The notes: a model not told the origin generated them from the sequence alone. DNA of 64,000 nucleotides from Streptomyces ficellus (GCF_009739905.1 NZ_CP034279.1:1302001-1366000), one strand, 5' to 3'; counted from the first letter of the stretch, positions 17,075 through 25,484 are shown. Made by a program: numbers and translations.

Positions 17075-18475
17075 CTAGGAGGATTTGAGTGCCGGGACCG
17101 TCTGACGGCTCCGGGTGCCGAGATGGTGGAAGAACAGGTTGAGCAGGACGGCGACGAGTGCCCCGGCGCTGATGCCGGAACCGAGCACGGTCTGCGCCCA
17201 GGCGGGGAACTCCGCGTAGAAGGTGGGCGCGGCGAGCGGGATGATGCCCGCTCCGAGGGCGACGGCCACCAGGATGATGTTGGAGCTGTCGTCGAGGCCG
17301 GCCTCGGAGAGCGTACGGATGCCGCTGACCGCGATCGAGCCGAAGAGGACGATACCGGCTCCGCCCAGGACGGGCATGGGGACGAGCGACACGACCGCGC
17401 CGAGCACCGGGAACGTTCCGAGGACCAGGAGCGCGCCACCGGCGACCGCGACGACGTAGCGGCTGCGCACCCGGGTCAGGGAGACGACGCCGACGTTCTG
17501 GGCGAACGCGGAGGTGGGGAACCCGCCGAAGACGGGTCCGACCAGGGTGGCGAGGCCGTCCGTGCGCAGGCCGCGGGTGATGGTCCGCCCGTCGGTGCGG
17601 CGCTCGCAGATCTCGCCGAGGGCGAGCATCCCGGCGCTGGACTCGGTCATCAGGACCAGCATCACGATGCACAGGGAGAGGATCGCGGCGGGCTGGAACT
17701 CGGGGGTGCCGAAGGCGAAGGGCGAGGGCAGCGCGGCGACCGGCGCGTCCTTCAGGGCGGCGAAGTCGGCCATACCGAAGGGGATGGCGGCGAGGGTGCC
17801 GATGAACAGACCGAGGAGCAGGGCGATCTGTTTGACGAAGCCCCGGCCGAAGCGCTGGAAGAGCAGGATCACGACGAGCGTGAAGGCGGCGAGCGCGAGG
17901 TACTTCATGGCTCCGAAGTCGGCGGCGCTCTTGTCCCCGCCCTGCGCCCAGCCGACCGGTACGGGCATCAGGGTCACCCCGATGAGGGTGATGACGACGC
18001 CGGTGACGAGCGGCGGGAAGAAGCGCAGCAGCCGGCCGAAGAAGGGGCCGACGGCGAGGCAGAACACTCCGGCGACCATCACCGCACCGTAGATGGCGGG
18101 CAGTTGGTGACCCGGGGCGCTGGTCTCGGCGATGGCGAGCATCGGCGCGATACCGGCGGAGGAGGCGGCGTTGACGAACGGGAGCCGGTTCCCGGCGATG
18201 TTCGTGACGCCGATGGTCTGGAGGATGGTGGCGAGGCCGGCGATGAGCAGGCTCGCCGCGATCAGCCGGGTCATCCCGGCGGTGTCCAGGCCGACGGCCT
18301 GGCCGATGATGAGCGGAGGGGTGACGACGCCCGCGTACATGGCGGCGATGTGCTGGAGCGCGGCGGGGACGAGCCGTGCGAGGGGGAGCTTTTCGTCCAC
18401 CGGGTGGCAGGGGATCTTCTCCGGTGGGGTGGAACACGGGCCTTCAGGTGCCGGCCCCATTGCGGGCTGTGCCAT
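17075..18475 (-). CDS. NCS2-family purine permease (second copy)
   Basis: A 466-residue nucleobase symporter, clearly paralogous to the permease at 13901 but diverged. Motifs are ALQHIAAMYAGVVTPPLIIG near residue 38, MTESSAGMLALGEICERRTDG, and GFPTSAFAQNVGVVSLTRVRSR. About 14 membrane segments are expected. GGAGGG lies eight bases before the ATG. It lies between urate oxidase and the deaminase on the same strand; a hairpin at 18498 in front of it may trim the upstream message. Having two permeases suggests different substrates, for example urate/xanthine and 8-oxoguanine, but specificity cannot be read from the sequence. Confidence 0.92.
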   Translation of the reverse strand: MAQPAMGPAPEGPCSTPPEKIPCHPVDEKLPLARLVPAALQHIAAMYAGVVTPPLIIGQAVGLDTAGMTRLIAASLLIAGLATILQTIGVTNIAGNRLPFVNAASSAGIAPMLAIAETSAPGHQLPAIYGAVMVAGVFCLAVGPFFGRLLRFFPPLVTGVVITLIGVTLMPVPVGWAQGGDKSAADFGAMKYLALAAFTLVVILLFQRFGRGFVKQIALLLGLFIGTLAAIPFGMADFAALKDAPVAALPSPFAFGTPEFQPAAILSLCIVMLVLMTESSAGMLALGEICERRTDGRTITRGLRTDGLATLVGPVFGGFPTSAFAQNVGVVSLTRVRSRYVVAVAGGALLVLGTFPVLGAVVSLVPMPVLGGAGIVLFGSIAVSGIRTLSEAGLDDSSNIILVAVALGAGIIPLAAPTFYAEFPAWAQTVLGSGISAGALVAVLLNLFFHHLGTRSRQTVPALKSS

Positions 18476-18497
18476 TGCTGTTCCCTCCGGTCCGGTG

Positions 18498-18524
18498 CCG
18501 CCCCGCCCGCTGCGGGCGGGGCGG
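18498..18524. terminator. GC hairpin in the pucL-permease gap
   Basis: CCGCCCCGCCC (18498-18508) pairs with GGGCGGGGCGG (18514-18524) around GCTGC. It lies between the pucL stop and the next start on the minus strand, so it acts as a partial terminator or a 3'-end stabiliser. Confidence 0.6.
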
Positions 18525-18544
18525 GGCGGTCATCGGCCTGGCAA

Positions 18545-19468
18545 TCAGAGGTTGGTCATGTCGACCGGGATCTGCGGCTCCACACCGTCCCGGAGGATGG
18601 TGGCCTCGATGAGGCCGTACGGGCGGTCCGCCGCGAAGTAGACCTCGTTGTCGTTCTTGAGCCCGAAGGGCTCGAGGTCGACCAGGAAGTGGTGCTTGTT
18701 CGGCAGGGAGAAGCGCACCTCGTCGATCTCCGACCGGTTGTTGATGATGCGCGAACCCATCTGGTACAGCGTCTGCTGGAGCGACAGGGAGTACGTCTCG
18801 GCGAAGGCCTGGAGCATGTGCTTCCGCACCTGCTCGTAGGACTTCTCCCAGTTGGGCATCCGCTGCTCGTCGTCGGTCCAGTTGAACCGCCAGCGGCCGG
18901 AGACCTGGGTGGCGAGGATGCGGTCGTACGCCTCCTGGAGGGTGGTGTACTTGTCCTTCACGTACCCCCAGAACTCCGAGTTGGTGGAGTTCATGACGAC
19001 CAGGTCCTTCAGGCCGGATATGACCTGCCAGTTCTCACCGTCGTAGGTGATCTCCGAGACGCGGGTCTCCTGGCCCTTGCGGACGAAGGAGTGCTTGACC
19101 TCGTCGGCGCCGATGAACTTGGAGTTGGCGTCGGAGGTGGCGATGCGCTCCCAGGCGTACTCCTCGATGCGGATGCGCGCCTGGTGGATCGGCTCCTGCG
19201 AGGTCACGAAGTGACGGGCGAGGTGGATGCCGAACTGCTCGGCGGACTCGATGCCGTACTCCTTGGCGAACGCGTACACCGTGTTCTTGGTGGTGTCGGT
19301 CGGCAGGACGTTGGCGTTCGAGCCGGAGTAGTGGACGTCGTCCATGTCGCCGGAGAGGGCGACCGAGACGTTGAGGTCCTTGATGTGGTGGGTGTCGCCG
19401 TCCCGCGTGATCTTGACGACGCGGTTCTCTGCTTTGCCGTACTGGTTCTGGCCGAGAATCGTGGGCAT
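18545..19468 (-). CDS. pucL: Urate oxidase (uricase)
   Basis: Oxidises urate with O2 to 5-hydroxyisourate, releasing H2O2; a cofactor-free enzyme with two T-fold repeats. At 307 residues it has the usual length. Visible motifs include GQNQYGKAENRVVKITRDGD at the N-terminus, VLPTDTTKNTVYAFAKEYG with the catalytic Lys/Thr region, and SLPNKHHFLVDLEPFGLKND near the C-terminus. There is no peroxisomal tail, as expected in bacteria. It lies eight bases after uraH in the order uraD-uraH-pucL. Its H2O2 product explains the neighbouring catalase, whose promoter shares the operator at 20493. Confidence 0.96.
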   Translation of the reverse strand: MPTILGQNQYGKAENRVVKITRDGDTHHIKDLNVSVALSGDMDDVHYSGSNANVLPTDTTKNTVYAFAKEYGIESAEQFGIHLARHFVTSQEPIHQARIRIEEYAWERIATSDANSKFIGADEVKHSFVRKGQETRVSEITYDGENWQVISGLKDLVVMNSTNSEFWGYVKDKYTTLQEAYDRILATQVSGRWRFNWTDDEQRMPNWEKSYEQVRKHMLQAFAETYSLSLQQTLYQMGSRIINNRSEIDEVRFSLPNKHHFLVDLEPFGLKNDNEVYFAADRPYGLIEATILRDGVEPQIPVDMTNL

Positions 19469-19475
19469 GTGTCTG

Positions 19476-19880
19476 CTAGCTCCCTCGGTAAACGGAGTAG
19501 CCGAACGGGTTGAGCAGCAGCGGTACGTGGTAGTGCTCGCCCGGGACGACGGCGAACGTGATCGCCACCTCCGGGAAGAACGCGCCGCTGTCCCTTACGC
19601 GGGGGGCGTCCTGCTGCGCCTCGGCTTGCTTCACTGTGTTGTCGGAACCCGTGAAGTACGCCTCGGTCTCGAAGTCGAGACGTACGTGGGTGGTGCCTTC
19701 CGGCAGGGCCGGCAGGTCCTTGCATCGCCCGTCCGCGTCGGTCGCCGAGCCGCCGAGCGCCACCCATCGCGCGCCGGACCCGCTGCGGGCCGACAGGGAG
19801 ATGGCGACGCCCTCGGCGGGGCGGCCGATGCTGGTGTCCAGGATGTGCGTGGACACCGACGCCGTGGTCTCGGTGCTCAT
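19476..19880 (-). CDS. uraH: 5-hydroxyisourate hydrolase
   Basis: Hydrolyses 5-hydroxyisourate to OHCU; a transthyretin-like homotetramer. The 134 residues contain the family signatures VSTHILDTSIGRPAEGV at the N-terminus, GRCKDLP, PEVAITF, HYHVPLLLNPFGYSVYRGS at the C-terminus, and the terminal YRGS that distinguishes HIU hydrolases from transthyretin. Its ATG overlaps the uraD stop by four bases, so translation is coupled. It occupies the middle of the uricolysis trio. Confidence 0.96.
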   Translation of the reverse strand: MSTETTASVSTHILDTSIGRPAEGVAISLSARSGSGARWVALGGSATDADGRCKDLPALPEGTTHVRLDFETEAYFTGSDNTVKQAEAQQDAPRVRDSGAFFPEVAITFAVVPGEHYHVPLLLNPFGYSVYRGS

Positions 19881-20422
19881 GCGGCGCTCTCTTCCTCTAC
19901 GAGACGGGTCAGCCGGATGCGGTTGATCTTGCCCAGTTCGGTGCGGACGATCTCCCGCTCCTGCTCGGGCGAGTTCTCGATCCGGGTGCGGACCGCGTCG
20001 CGCATCTGCTCGCCGGTCCGGCCGGTGGCGCAGATCAGGAAGACGTGACCGAACTTCTCCTGGTAGGCCAGGTTCAGTTCGAGCATCTCCGCCTTGAGTT
20101 CCTCGGAGGCGCCGGCCATCCCGCTCTGCTCGCGGGAGGAGGTCGGGTCTCCGGGCTTGGGGCGGCCGATCGGCGGGTGTCCCGCCATGGCCTCGGCCAG
20201 GTCTTCCGCGGTCAGCTCGGCCATGGCGGCGTCACTGGCGAGAAAGAGGGCCTCGGTGGTGGCGTACGGGCGCTGGGCGAGCAGTTTGCTCCCCCAGGCC
20301 GAGCTTGCACACACCTCGTGCAGGGCGGCGAGCGCGTCGCCGTCCGCGGAGGTGTTGAACCGTGTGAGGCCCGCGGTGGGTTCGGGGGTCTCCCCCGAGA
20401 AGCGCTGTGTACTCGAAGTCAC
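19877..20422 (-). CDS. uraD: OHCU decarboxylase
   Basis: Decarboxylates 2-oxo-4-hydroxy-4-carboxy-5-ureidoimidazoline to S-allantoin. The protein has 181 residues. The catalytic histidine is in AMAGHPPIGRP, and a helical C-terminus with FGHVFLICATGRTGEQM follows, typical of the family. The frame is open to 20563, but GTG 20422 has CGGAGG at good spacing and leaves the normal N-terminus (RFNTSADGDALAALHEVCAS). First gene of the operon uraD-uraH-pucL-permease-deaminase; its promoter and operator lie at 20468-20509. Confidence 0.93.
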   Translation of the reverse strand: MTSSTQRFSGETPEPTAGLTRFNTSADGDALAALHEVCASSAWGSKLLAQRPYATTEALFLASDAAMAELTAEDLAEAMAGHPPIGRPKPGDPTSSREQSGMAGASEELKAEMLELNLAYQEKFGHVFLICATGRTGEQMRDAVRTRIENSPEQEREIVRTELGKINRIRLTRLVEEESAA

Positions 20423-20467
20423 GGGAGCCTCCGTGGCTGTATTCCTGTGCTTGGACGGGCTGCGGAT

Positions 20468-20509
20468 AGCTAACGCCCTCGCCCAACGCGCCGTCAACAC
20501 TTTGTTGAA
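20468..20509 (-). promoter_or_regulatory. uraD operon promoter with TTCAAC-type operator
   Basis: On the minus strand the sequence reads TTCAACAAAGTGTTGAC (20509-20493), differing from the katA site in one base. Its right arm supplies the -35 TTGACG (20497-20492). An 18-bp spacer and a weak -10 TTAGCT (20473-20468) follow, putting the start point about 40 bases before the uraD GTG. The element lies between the HTH gene stop and uraD, so the operon is probably not only read through from upstream. Confidence 0.65.
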
Positions 20510-20574
20510 ACTTCGGTGACACAAAAGCCGCCGTCCCGGCATCCGGACGGCGGCTGACTCCACAACGTACTCAC

Positions 20575-20952
20575 CTACTCACTCTTCGCGGCGTTTTCCC
20601 TGTTCAGGTAGTTATAGACGGTGAACCGGCTGACCCCGAGGGCGCCGGCGACCGTCTCCACACCGTGCCGGACGGAGAACGCGCCGCGCGCCTCCAGGGT
20701 CCGTACGACGGCCTGCTTGGTCTTGCGGTCCAGCTCCGAGAGCGGTTTCCCGTGCCGGCGCTCCATCGCCGCCAGGATGTGGTCCAGGGAGTCGGCGAGC
20801 TGGGGCAGGCGGACGGCGACGACGTCCTCGCCCTCCCAGGCGAGGACGACGTCGTCGGCCGTGGCCTGCTCCGGCCCCATCATCTGGGCTCCCATCGCGT
20901 CCACCAGCGGCTTCACCGCGGCGACCAGGGGGTGATCTCCCGGCTCGGTCAC
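20575..20952 (-). CDS. DauR-like helix-turn-helix regulator
   Basis: A 125-residue protein. The N-terminal half (about 10-75) resembles a degenerate PAS-like YheO/DauR sensor (VLAWEGEDVVAVRLPQ, then SLDHILAAMERRHGKPLSEL). The C-terminal half is the characteristic HTH: LDRKTKQAVVRTLEARGAFS and GVSRFTVYNYLNRE. Relatives bind short palindromes. Its GTG overlaps the stop of the 87-residue gene by four bases (GTGA), so the two are coupled. Lying directly before the uraD operator, it is a good candidate to bind the TTCAAC-N5-GTTGAA sites; this is inference from position. It is shorter than typical DauR proteins of about 200 residues, so the sensor part is reduced. Confidence 0.75.
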   Translation of the reverse strand: MTEPGDHPLVAAVKPLVDAMGAQMMGPEQATADDVVLAWEGEDVVAVRLPQLADSLDHILAAMERRHGKPLSELDRKTKQAVVRTLEARGAFSVRHGVETVAGALGVSRFTVYNYLNRENAAKSE

Positions 20953-21212
20953 TTCTCGCCCTCCCCGGCCTCGCCGATCACGTTGACCTGCAGCGAGACC
21001 CGGGTGGCACCCGCGCCCAGGGTCTGCCGGAGCAGGGCGTCGACCGCGGTGAGCACCGCGTCCGCACCGCCTTCGGCCGTATTGCCGAACGGCCCCACGT
21101 CCACGGCGTCCAGATCGGCCGCCTGAATGACCTCCCGGGCCACCACCGCATGAGCGGGCGCCTCGTCCAGGTCAAAGGGCTCTGTCGTGAACTCCACTCT
21201 CAGTCGCTGCAT
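20949..21212 (-). CDS. Small protein resembling MTH1187/YkoF thiamine-binding domains
   Basis: An 87-residue alpha/beta protein: MQRLRVEFTTEPFDLDEAP, then a helix (AHAVVAREVIQAADLDA), then VDVGPFGNTAEGGADAVL, then a helix ending GATRVSLQVNV. The order strand-helix-GP.GN.xEG-helix-strand is that of MTH1187/YkoF-like domains, which in some cases bind thiamine. The similarity is by eye, and the ligand here is unknown. It is translationally coupled to the DauR-like regulator, so it may supply or bind its effector. It is divergent from the hyi promoter region. Confidence 0.6.
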   Translation of the reverse strand: MQRLRVEFTTEPFDLDEAPAHAVVAREVIQAADLDAVDVGPFGNTAEGGADAVLTAVDALLRQTLGAGATRVSLQVNVIGEAGEGEK

Positions 21213-21394
21213 GCCCCCACGTTAAGCAATGGCGCCACCGCGGGCGACGGCGGAGGTGGCGGGGTACGCCGAGGCGATGCGCCCCGCCTCGGCGCCCCCC
21301 TCTGTCTCAGCGCGCCGCAGGTTGTAGCGCCGCACAAGCGGGCGGGGTGTCGTTCGGGGGTTCGGCCGGAAGGCGCGATTTTTGCCGTCCGCCC

Positions 21395-21459
21395 TTGACA
21401 GCCCTCCCCCACGACAGGCAATCTTCCGTTAAGCAGAAACGAACTTCCGCAATACGGAA
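21395..21459 (+). promoter_or_regulatory. hyi-glxR promoter with tandem AllR-type boxes
   Basis: TTGACA (21395-21400) is followed by a weak -10 CAATCT at 18 bp. Two 15-bp boxes lie immediately downstream: TTCCGTTAAGCAGAA (21424-21438) and the perfect palindrome TTCCGCAATACGGAA (21445-21459), starts 21 bp apart, covering the expected transcription start. The same layout occurs at gcl. The second box also overlaps the GGAAGGAG that serves hyi. Confidence 0.75.
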
Positions 21460-21476
21460 GGAGCGCCGAACCCCTC

Positions 21477-22316
21477 ATGGGATACACGGACCAGCGCTTC
21501 AATGTGAACCTGTCGATCCTCTTCACCGAACTCCCGCTCCTGGAGCGTCCCGCGGCCGCCGCCGCGGCCGGCTTCACCGCGGTCGAGCTGTGGTGGCCCT
21601 GGATCGAGACGCCGACGCCCGACCGGCGCGAGCTCGACGCCCTGAAGAAGGCTCTGGACGACGCCGGCACCCAGCTGGTCGGCCTGAACTTCTACGCGGG
21701 GCAGCTGCCCGGCCCCGACCGCGGCGCCCTGTCCGTCCCCGGTGAGGAGTCGGAGCGCTTCCGCGCCAACATCGAGGTGGCCGCCGACTTCGCCGCCTCC
21801 GTCGACTGCAAGGCCCTCAACGCCCTGTACGGCAACCGCGTCGACGGCGTCGACCCGGCCGTACAGGACGAGCTCGCCCTGGAGAACCTGGTCCTGGCGG
21901 CCCGCGCGGCCGACCGGATCGGTGCGATCCTGCTGATCGAGGCGCTCAACAAGCCGGAGTCGCCGCGCTACCCCCTGGTGAGCGCCCCGGCCGCCGTCGC
22001 GGTCGTCGACAAGGTCAACGCGGCCACGGGTCTTGGCAACGCCAAGTTCCTGCTGGACCTGTACCACCTGTCGATGAACGGTGAGGACCTGCCCGAGGTC
22101 ATCGAGAACTACACCGCCAAGACCGGCCACGTCCAGATCGCCGACAACCCGGGCCGCGGCGCGCCGGGCACCGGCGACCTCGACCTCGAGGGCCTCCTCG
22201 ACCGCCTGAGGAAGGCCGGTTACGAGGGCTGGGTCGGCCTGGAGTACAAGGCCGGCGACCGCCCGAGCGCGGAGAGCTTCGAGTGGCTTCCGCGGTCGCA
22301 GCGCGCGGCCAACTGA
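21477..22316 (+). CDS. hyi: Hydroxypyruvate isomerase (TIM barrel)
   Basis: Interconverts hydroxypyruvate and tartronate semialdehyde in the glycerate pathway of glyoxylate use. The 279 residues form a xylose-isomerase-like TIM barrel. Motifs include FTAVELWWPW near residue 35, LLIEALNKPESPRYPLV with the metal-ligand Glu, KFLLDLYHLSMNGEDLP, HVQIADNPGRGAPGTGDLD, and WVGLEYKAGD near the C-terminus. ATG 21477 lies rather far (about 14 bases) from GGAAGGAG, but no other in-frame start fits. First gene of a two-gene operon with glxR, 34 bases apart, controlled by the tandem boxes. Confidence 0.93.
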   Translation: MGYTDQRFNVNLSILFTELPLLERPAAAAAAGFTAVELWWPWIETPTPDRRELDALKKALDDAGTQLVGLNFYAGQLPGPDRGALSVPGEESERFRANIEVAADFAASVDCKALNALYGNRVDGVDPAVQDELALENLVLAARAADRIGAILLIEALNKPESPRYPLVSAPAAVAVVDKVNAATGLGNAKFLLDLYHLSMNGEDLPEVIENYTAKTGHVQIADNPGRGAPGTGDLDLEGLLDRLRKAGYEGWVGLEYKAGDRPSAESFEWLPRSQRAAN

Positions 22317-22350
22317 CGTCACGTACAACAGTTTTGAGAGAGGTACCCTC

Positions 22351-23241
22351 ATGAGCACGCTCCCCAAGATCGCGTGGATCGGTCTCGGCATCATGGGTTC
22401 GCCCATGTCCGAGAACCTGCTGAAGGCCGGCTACCCGGTCACCGGCTACACGCTGGAGCAGGACAAGCTGGACCGGCTGGCCAAGGCCGGCGGCACGGCC
22501 GCCAAGTCGATCGCCGAGGCCGTCGCCGACGCGGACGTGGTCATCACCATGGTCCCCGCGTCCCCGCAGGTCGAGGCCATCGCCTACGGTCCCGAGGGCA
22601 TCCTCGAGAACGCCAAGCAGGGCGCCCTGCTGATCGACATGTCCTCGATCACCCCGCAGACCTCCGTCGACCTGGCGAAGGCCGCCGCCGACAAGGGCAT
22701 CCGGGTGCTGGACGCCCCGGTGTCCGGCGGTGAGGCCGGTGCCATCGAGGCGGTACTGTCGATCATGGTCGGTGGCGAGCAGGCCGACTTCGACACCGCC
22801 AAGCCGATCCTCGAGGCGCTGGGCAAGACCATCGTCCTGTGCGGCCCGCACGGCTCCGGCCAGACGGTGAAGGCCGCCAACCAGCTGATCGTCGCGGTGA
22901 ACATCCAGGCCTGCGCCGAGGCCGTGGTCTTCCTGGAGAAGTCCGGCGTCGACCTCAAGGCCGCGCTCGACGTCCTCAACGGCGGGCTGGCCGGCTCGAC
23001 CGTGCTGACCCGCAAGAAGGACAACTTCCTGAACCGGGACTTCGCCCCCGGCTTCCGGATCGACCTCCACCACAAGGACATGGGCATCGTGACCGACGCC
23101 GCCCGCAACGTCGGCGCCTCGCTGCCGGTCGGCGCCGTGGTCGCCCAGCTGGTCGCCTCCCTGCGCGCGCAGGGCGACGGCGGCCTGGACCACTCGGCCC
23201 TGCTGCGCGCCGTCGAGCGCCTCTCCGGCTCGCAGGTCTGA
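22351..23241 (+). CDS. glxR: 2-hydroxy-3-oxopropionate (tartronate semialdehyde) reductase
   Basis: Reduces tartronate semialdehyde, the Gcl product, to D-glycerate. A 296-residue beta-hydroxyacid dehydrogenase. The NAD(P) fold motif WIGLGIMGSPMSENLLKAG lies at 8-26, the substrate motif DAPVSGGEAGAIEAVLSIMV at about 119, and the catalytic lysine in GSGQTVKAANQLIV at about 170. GAGAGG precedes the ATG. It is second in the hyi operon. A short direct repeat overlaps its stop codon. Confidence 0.95.
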   Translation: MSTLPKIAWIGLGIMGSPMSENLLKAGYPVTGYTLEQDKLDRLAKAGGTAAKSIAEAVADADVVITMVPASPQVEAIAYGPEGILENAKQGALLIDMSSITPQTSVDLAKAAADKGIRVLDAPVSGGEAGAIEAVLSIMVGGEQADFDTAKPILEALGKTIVLCGPHGSGQTVKAANQLIVAVNIQACAEAVVFLEKSGVDLKAALDVLNGGLAGSTVLTRKKDNFLNRDFAPGFRIDLHHKDMGIVTDAARNVGASLPVGAVVAQLVASLRAQGDGGLDHSALLRAVERLSGSQV

Positions 23242-23262
23242 GCCCTCTCGCAGGTCTGAGCC
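23230..23262. repeat. Direct repeat over the glxR stop codon
   Basis: TCGCAGGTCTGAGCC occurs at 23230-23244 and again at 23248-23262, an 18-bp period. The first copy encodes the last residues and the TGA of glxR. It is a local tandem duplication with no visible function. Confidence 0.8.
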
Positions 23263-23355
23263 TTCCGGCTCCCCAGATTTCCGGGCGGCGTCGTCGCTGA
23301 CACCTGTCCTGTCGCGCCCAGGCGGCGGCGCCGTCCGGAACACCCCTTCTTCACT

Positions 23356-23397
23356 TTCAACAAACTGTTGACGTGAGCTCGGAGGCGTACTTACGCT
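23356..23397 (+). promoter_or_regulatory. katA promoter with TTCAAC-type operator
   Basis: The palindrome TTCAACAAACTGTTGAC (23356-23372) supplies the -35 TTGACG (23368-23373); a -10 TACGCT (23392-23397) follows after 18 bp. The expected start point is about 35 bases before the catalase ATG. The site is nearly identical to the one at the uraD promoter, linking catalase to urate oxidase. Confidence 0.65.
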
Positions 23398-23438
23398 CCT
23401 CGCACCGCCAGCAGCCCCGTACGTATCGGAAGGTCACG

Positions 23439-24896
23439 ATGTCGAAGCGCGTGCTTACGACCGAGTCCGGCGCCCCCGTCGCCGACAACCAGAACTCCGC
23501 CACCGCCGGCGTCGGTGGCCCGCTCCTCCTCCAGGACCAGCACCTGCTGGAGAAGCTCGCCCGCTTCAACCGTGAGCGCATCCCGGAGCGTGTCGTGCAC
23601 GCCCGTGGGTCCGGTGCGTACGGCTACTTCGAGGTCACCGACGACGTCACCGCCTACACCAAGGCGAACTTCCTCGGCGAGGTCGGCAGGCGTACGGAGC
23701 TGTTCCTCCGCTTCTCGACCGTCGCCGACTCCCTCGGCGGCGCGGACGCGGTCCGCGACCCGCGCGGTTTCGCGGTGAAGTTCTACACCGAAGAGGGCAA
23801 CTACGACCTCGTCGGCAACAACACCCCGGTGTTCTTCATCAAGGACCCGATCAAGTTCCCCGACTTCATCCACTCCCAGAAGCGCGACCCGTTCACGGGC
23901 AAGCAGGAGCCGGACAACGTCTGGGACTTCTGGGCGCACGCCCCCGAGGCGACGCACCAGATCACCTGGCTCATGGGCGACCGCGGCATCCCCGCCTCGT
24001 ACCGCCACATGAACGGCTACGGCTCGCACACCTACCAGTGGACCAACGAGGCGGGCGAGGCCTTCTTCGTCAAGTACCACTTCAAGACGAACCAGGGCAT
24101 CCGCTCCCTGTCGTCCGAGCAGGCCGCCGAGGTCGTCGGCAAGGACGCCAACTCGCACCAGACGGACCTGCTCCAGGCCATCGAGCGCGGTGTGAACCCC
24201 TCCTGGACCCTGTACGTGCAGATCATGCCGGCGGCCGAGGCGGCGGACTACCGCTTCAACCCGTTCGACCTCACCAAGGTCTGGCCGCACGCCGACTACC
24301 CGCTCCAGCGCGTGGGCCGCCTGGTCCTCGACCGCAACCCGGACAACGTCTTCGCCGAGGTCGAGCAGGCCGCGTTCTCGCCGAACAACTTCGTCCCCGG
24401 CATCGGCCCCTCCCCGGACAAGATGCTCCAGGGCCGCCTCTTCGCCTACGCGGACGCCCACCGCTACCGCCTCGGTGTGAACCACACCCAGCTCCCGGTG
24501 AACGCCCCGAAGGCCACGGTGGCGGACAACTACGGCCGTGACGGTCTCATGGCCACGCGCTACGGCTCGCGCCACGACAAGAACTACGAGCCCAACTCGT
24601 ACTCCGGCCCGGCGCAGACCGACGCGGCGCTCTCCGCCCCGCTCGCCGTCAGCGGCCACACCGGCACCCACGCGGCCCCGGCCCACGTGAAGGACGACGA
24701 CTTCTTCCAGGCGGGCGAGCTGTACCGCCTGATGTCGGAGGAGGAGAAGTCCCGCCTCGTCGCGAACATCGCCGGCGGCCTGTCCCAGGTCTCCCGCGAG
24801 GACGTCATCGAGAAGAACCTCGCCCACTTCCACGCCGCCGACCCGGACTACGGCAAGCGCGTCGAGGAAGCGGTCCGCGCCCTGCGCGAGGACTGA
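23439..24896 (+). CDS. katA: Monofunctional heme catalase
   Basis: Clade-3 type small-subunit catalase, 485 residues, dismutating H2O2. The distal histidine is in [16 protein letters not shown] (about residue 53), the distal asparagine in [19 protein letters not shown], and the proximal heme tyrosine in [21 protein letters not shown] lies eight bases before ATG 23439; the frame begins further upstream at 23373, inside the promoter. It stands directly after the hyi-glxR operon with its own promoter. Its most likely job here is to remove peroxide from urate oxidase, an inference supported by the shared operator. The symbol katA is by family; species may use another name. Confidence 0.95.
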   Translation: MSKRVLTTESGAPVADNQNSATAGVGGPLLLQDQHLLEKLARFNRERIPERVVHARGSGAYGYFEVTDDVTAYTKANFLGEVGRRTELFLRFSTVADSLGGADAVRDPRGFAVKFYTEEGNYDLVGNNTPVFFIKDPIKFPDFIHSQKRDPFTGKQEPDNVWDFWAHAPEATHQITWLMGDRGIPASYRHMNGYGSHTYQWTNEAGEAFFVKYHFKTNQGIRSLSSEQAAEVVGKDANSHQTDLLQAIERGVNPSWTLYVQIMPAAEAADYRFNPFDLTKVWPHADYPLQRVGRLVLDRNPDNVFAEVEQAAFSPNNFVPGIGPSPDKMLQGRLFAYADAHRYRLGVNHTQLPVNAPKATVADNYGRDGLMATRYGSRHDKNYEPNSYSGPAQTDAALSAPLAVSGHTGTHAAPAHVKDDDFFQAGELYRLMSEEEKSRLVANIAGGLSQVSREDVIEKNLAHFHAADPDYGKRVEEAVRALRED

Positions 24897-24917
24897 TCCC
24901 AGGGGCGAACCCAGACC

Positions 24918-24954
24918 GCGTACGGCTCCTGACGGGAGGTCGGCAGCCGTACGC
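24918..24954. terminator. katA terminator hairpin
   Basis: GCGTACGGCT (24918-24927) pairs with AGCCGTACGC (24945-24954); a smaller CTCC/GGAG stem sits in the loop. It lies 21 bases after the catalase stop. Confidence 0.65.
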
Positions 24955-25222
24955 AGTCCGCACCGCGGGCCCGGATGAGGGGTGGTCAGCGGTACGGACA
25001 GCGTGAGGACCGCGGCGGCGAGCGTGCCAGTGCGGTGGTAAGGAATCCCGGCCACCTTCTTGACCTGAAGGAAGGCCCGGCCGGAACTCCGTCGCCGCCG
25101 CCGCGGTCCCAACGCCACACCTCCCCCTCCAGACCCCCGTCCGGCGGCGCGAACGTCCTGTCGCGCCAGCCTCGCACCGTCGGACGGTCACCACTGCACA
25201 CCGGGCGACCGGGCAACAGGCC

Positions 25223-25265
25223 AGAGCGCGGAGTTGGGGTTTACGGTCCCCCAACTCCGCGCTCT
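25223..25265. terminator. Perfect 17-bp palindrome, probable terminator
   Basis: AGAGCGCGGAGTTGGGG (25223-25239) pairs perfectly with CCCCAACTCCGCGCTCT (25249-25265) around a nine-base loop. It stands alone 330 bases after katA, inside gene-poor DNA. It may be the terminator of a lost gene. Confidence 0.6.
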
Positions 25266-25484
25266 TCTGCGTGCGTCTGACGTGCAGCATTCCCACTTCG
25301 TCATCAGGGAACCCCGTTCGTGTGGGGACACGATGGGATGTGCTCACGTGTTTCCCGGCCTGTCGTGCTCCGGCACACCGACCGTACGGCCAGGTACACC
25401 CGGCGACCATCGGCAATCCCACCGCAGACGATGTGCACCGGAGGTACGGGCGGAAGAGAGCGGCGACCGAGACCAGCCCTCCGC

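Noticed and set aside
14594..19513. An open frame of 1639 codons on the plus strand
   Set aside because: It is antisense to the permease, deaminase and pucL genes; its composition (Gly/Arg/Glu/Asp repeats) is the shadow of GC-rich codons on the other strand.
25223..25265. Perfect palindrome considered as an attachment or transfer origin site
   Set aside because: No integrase, relaxase or repeated copy of the sequence is nearby; a terminator is simpler.
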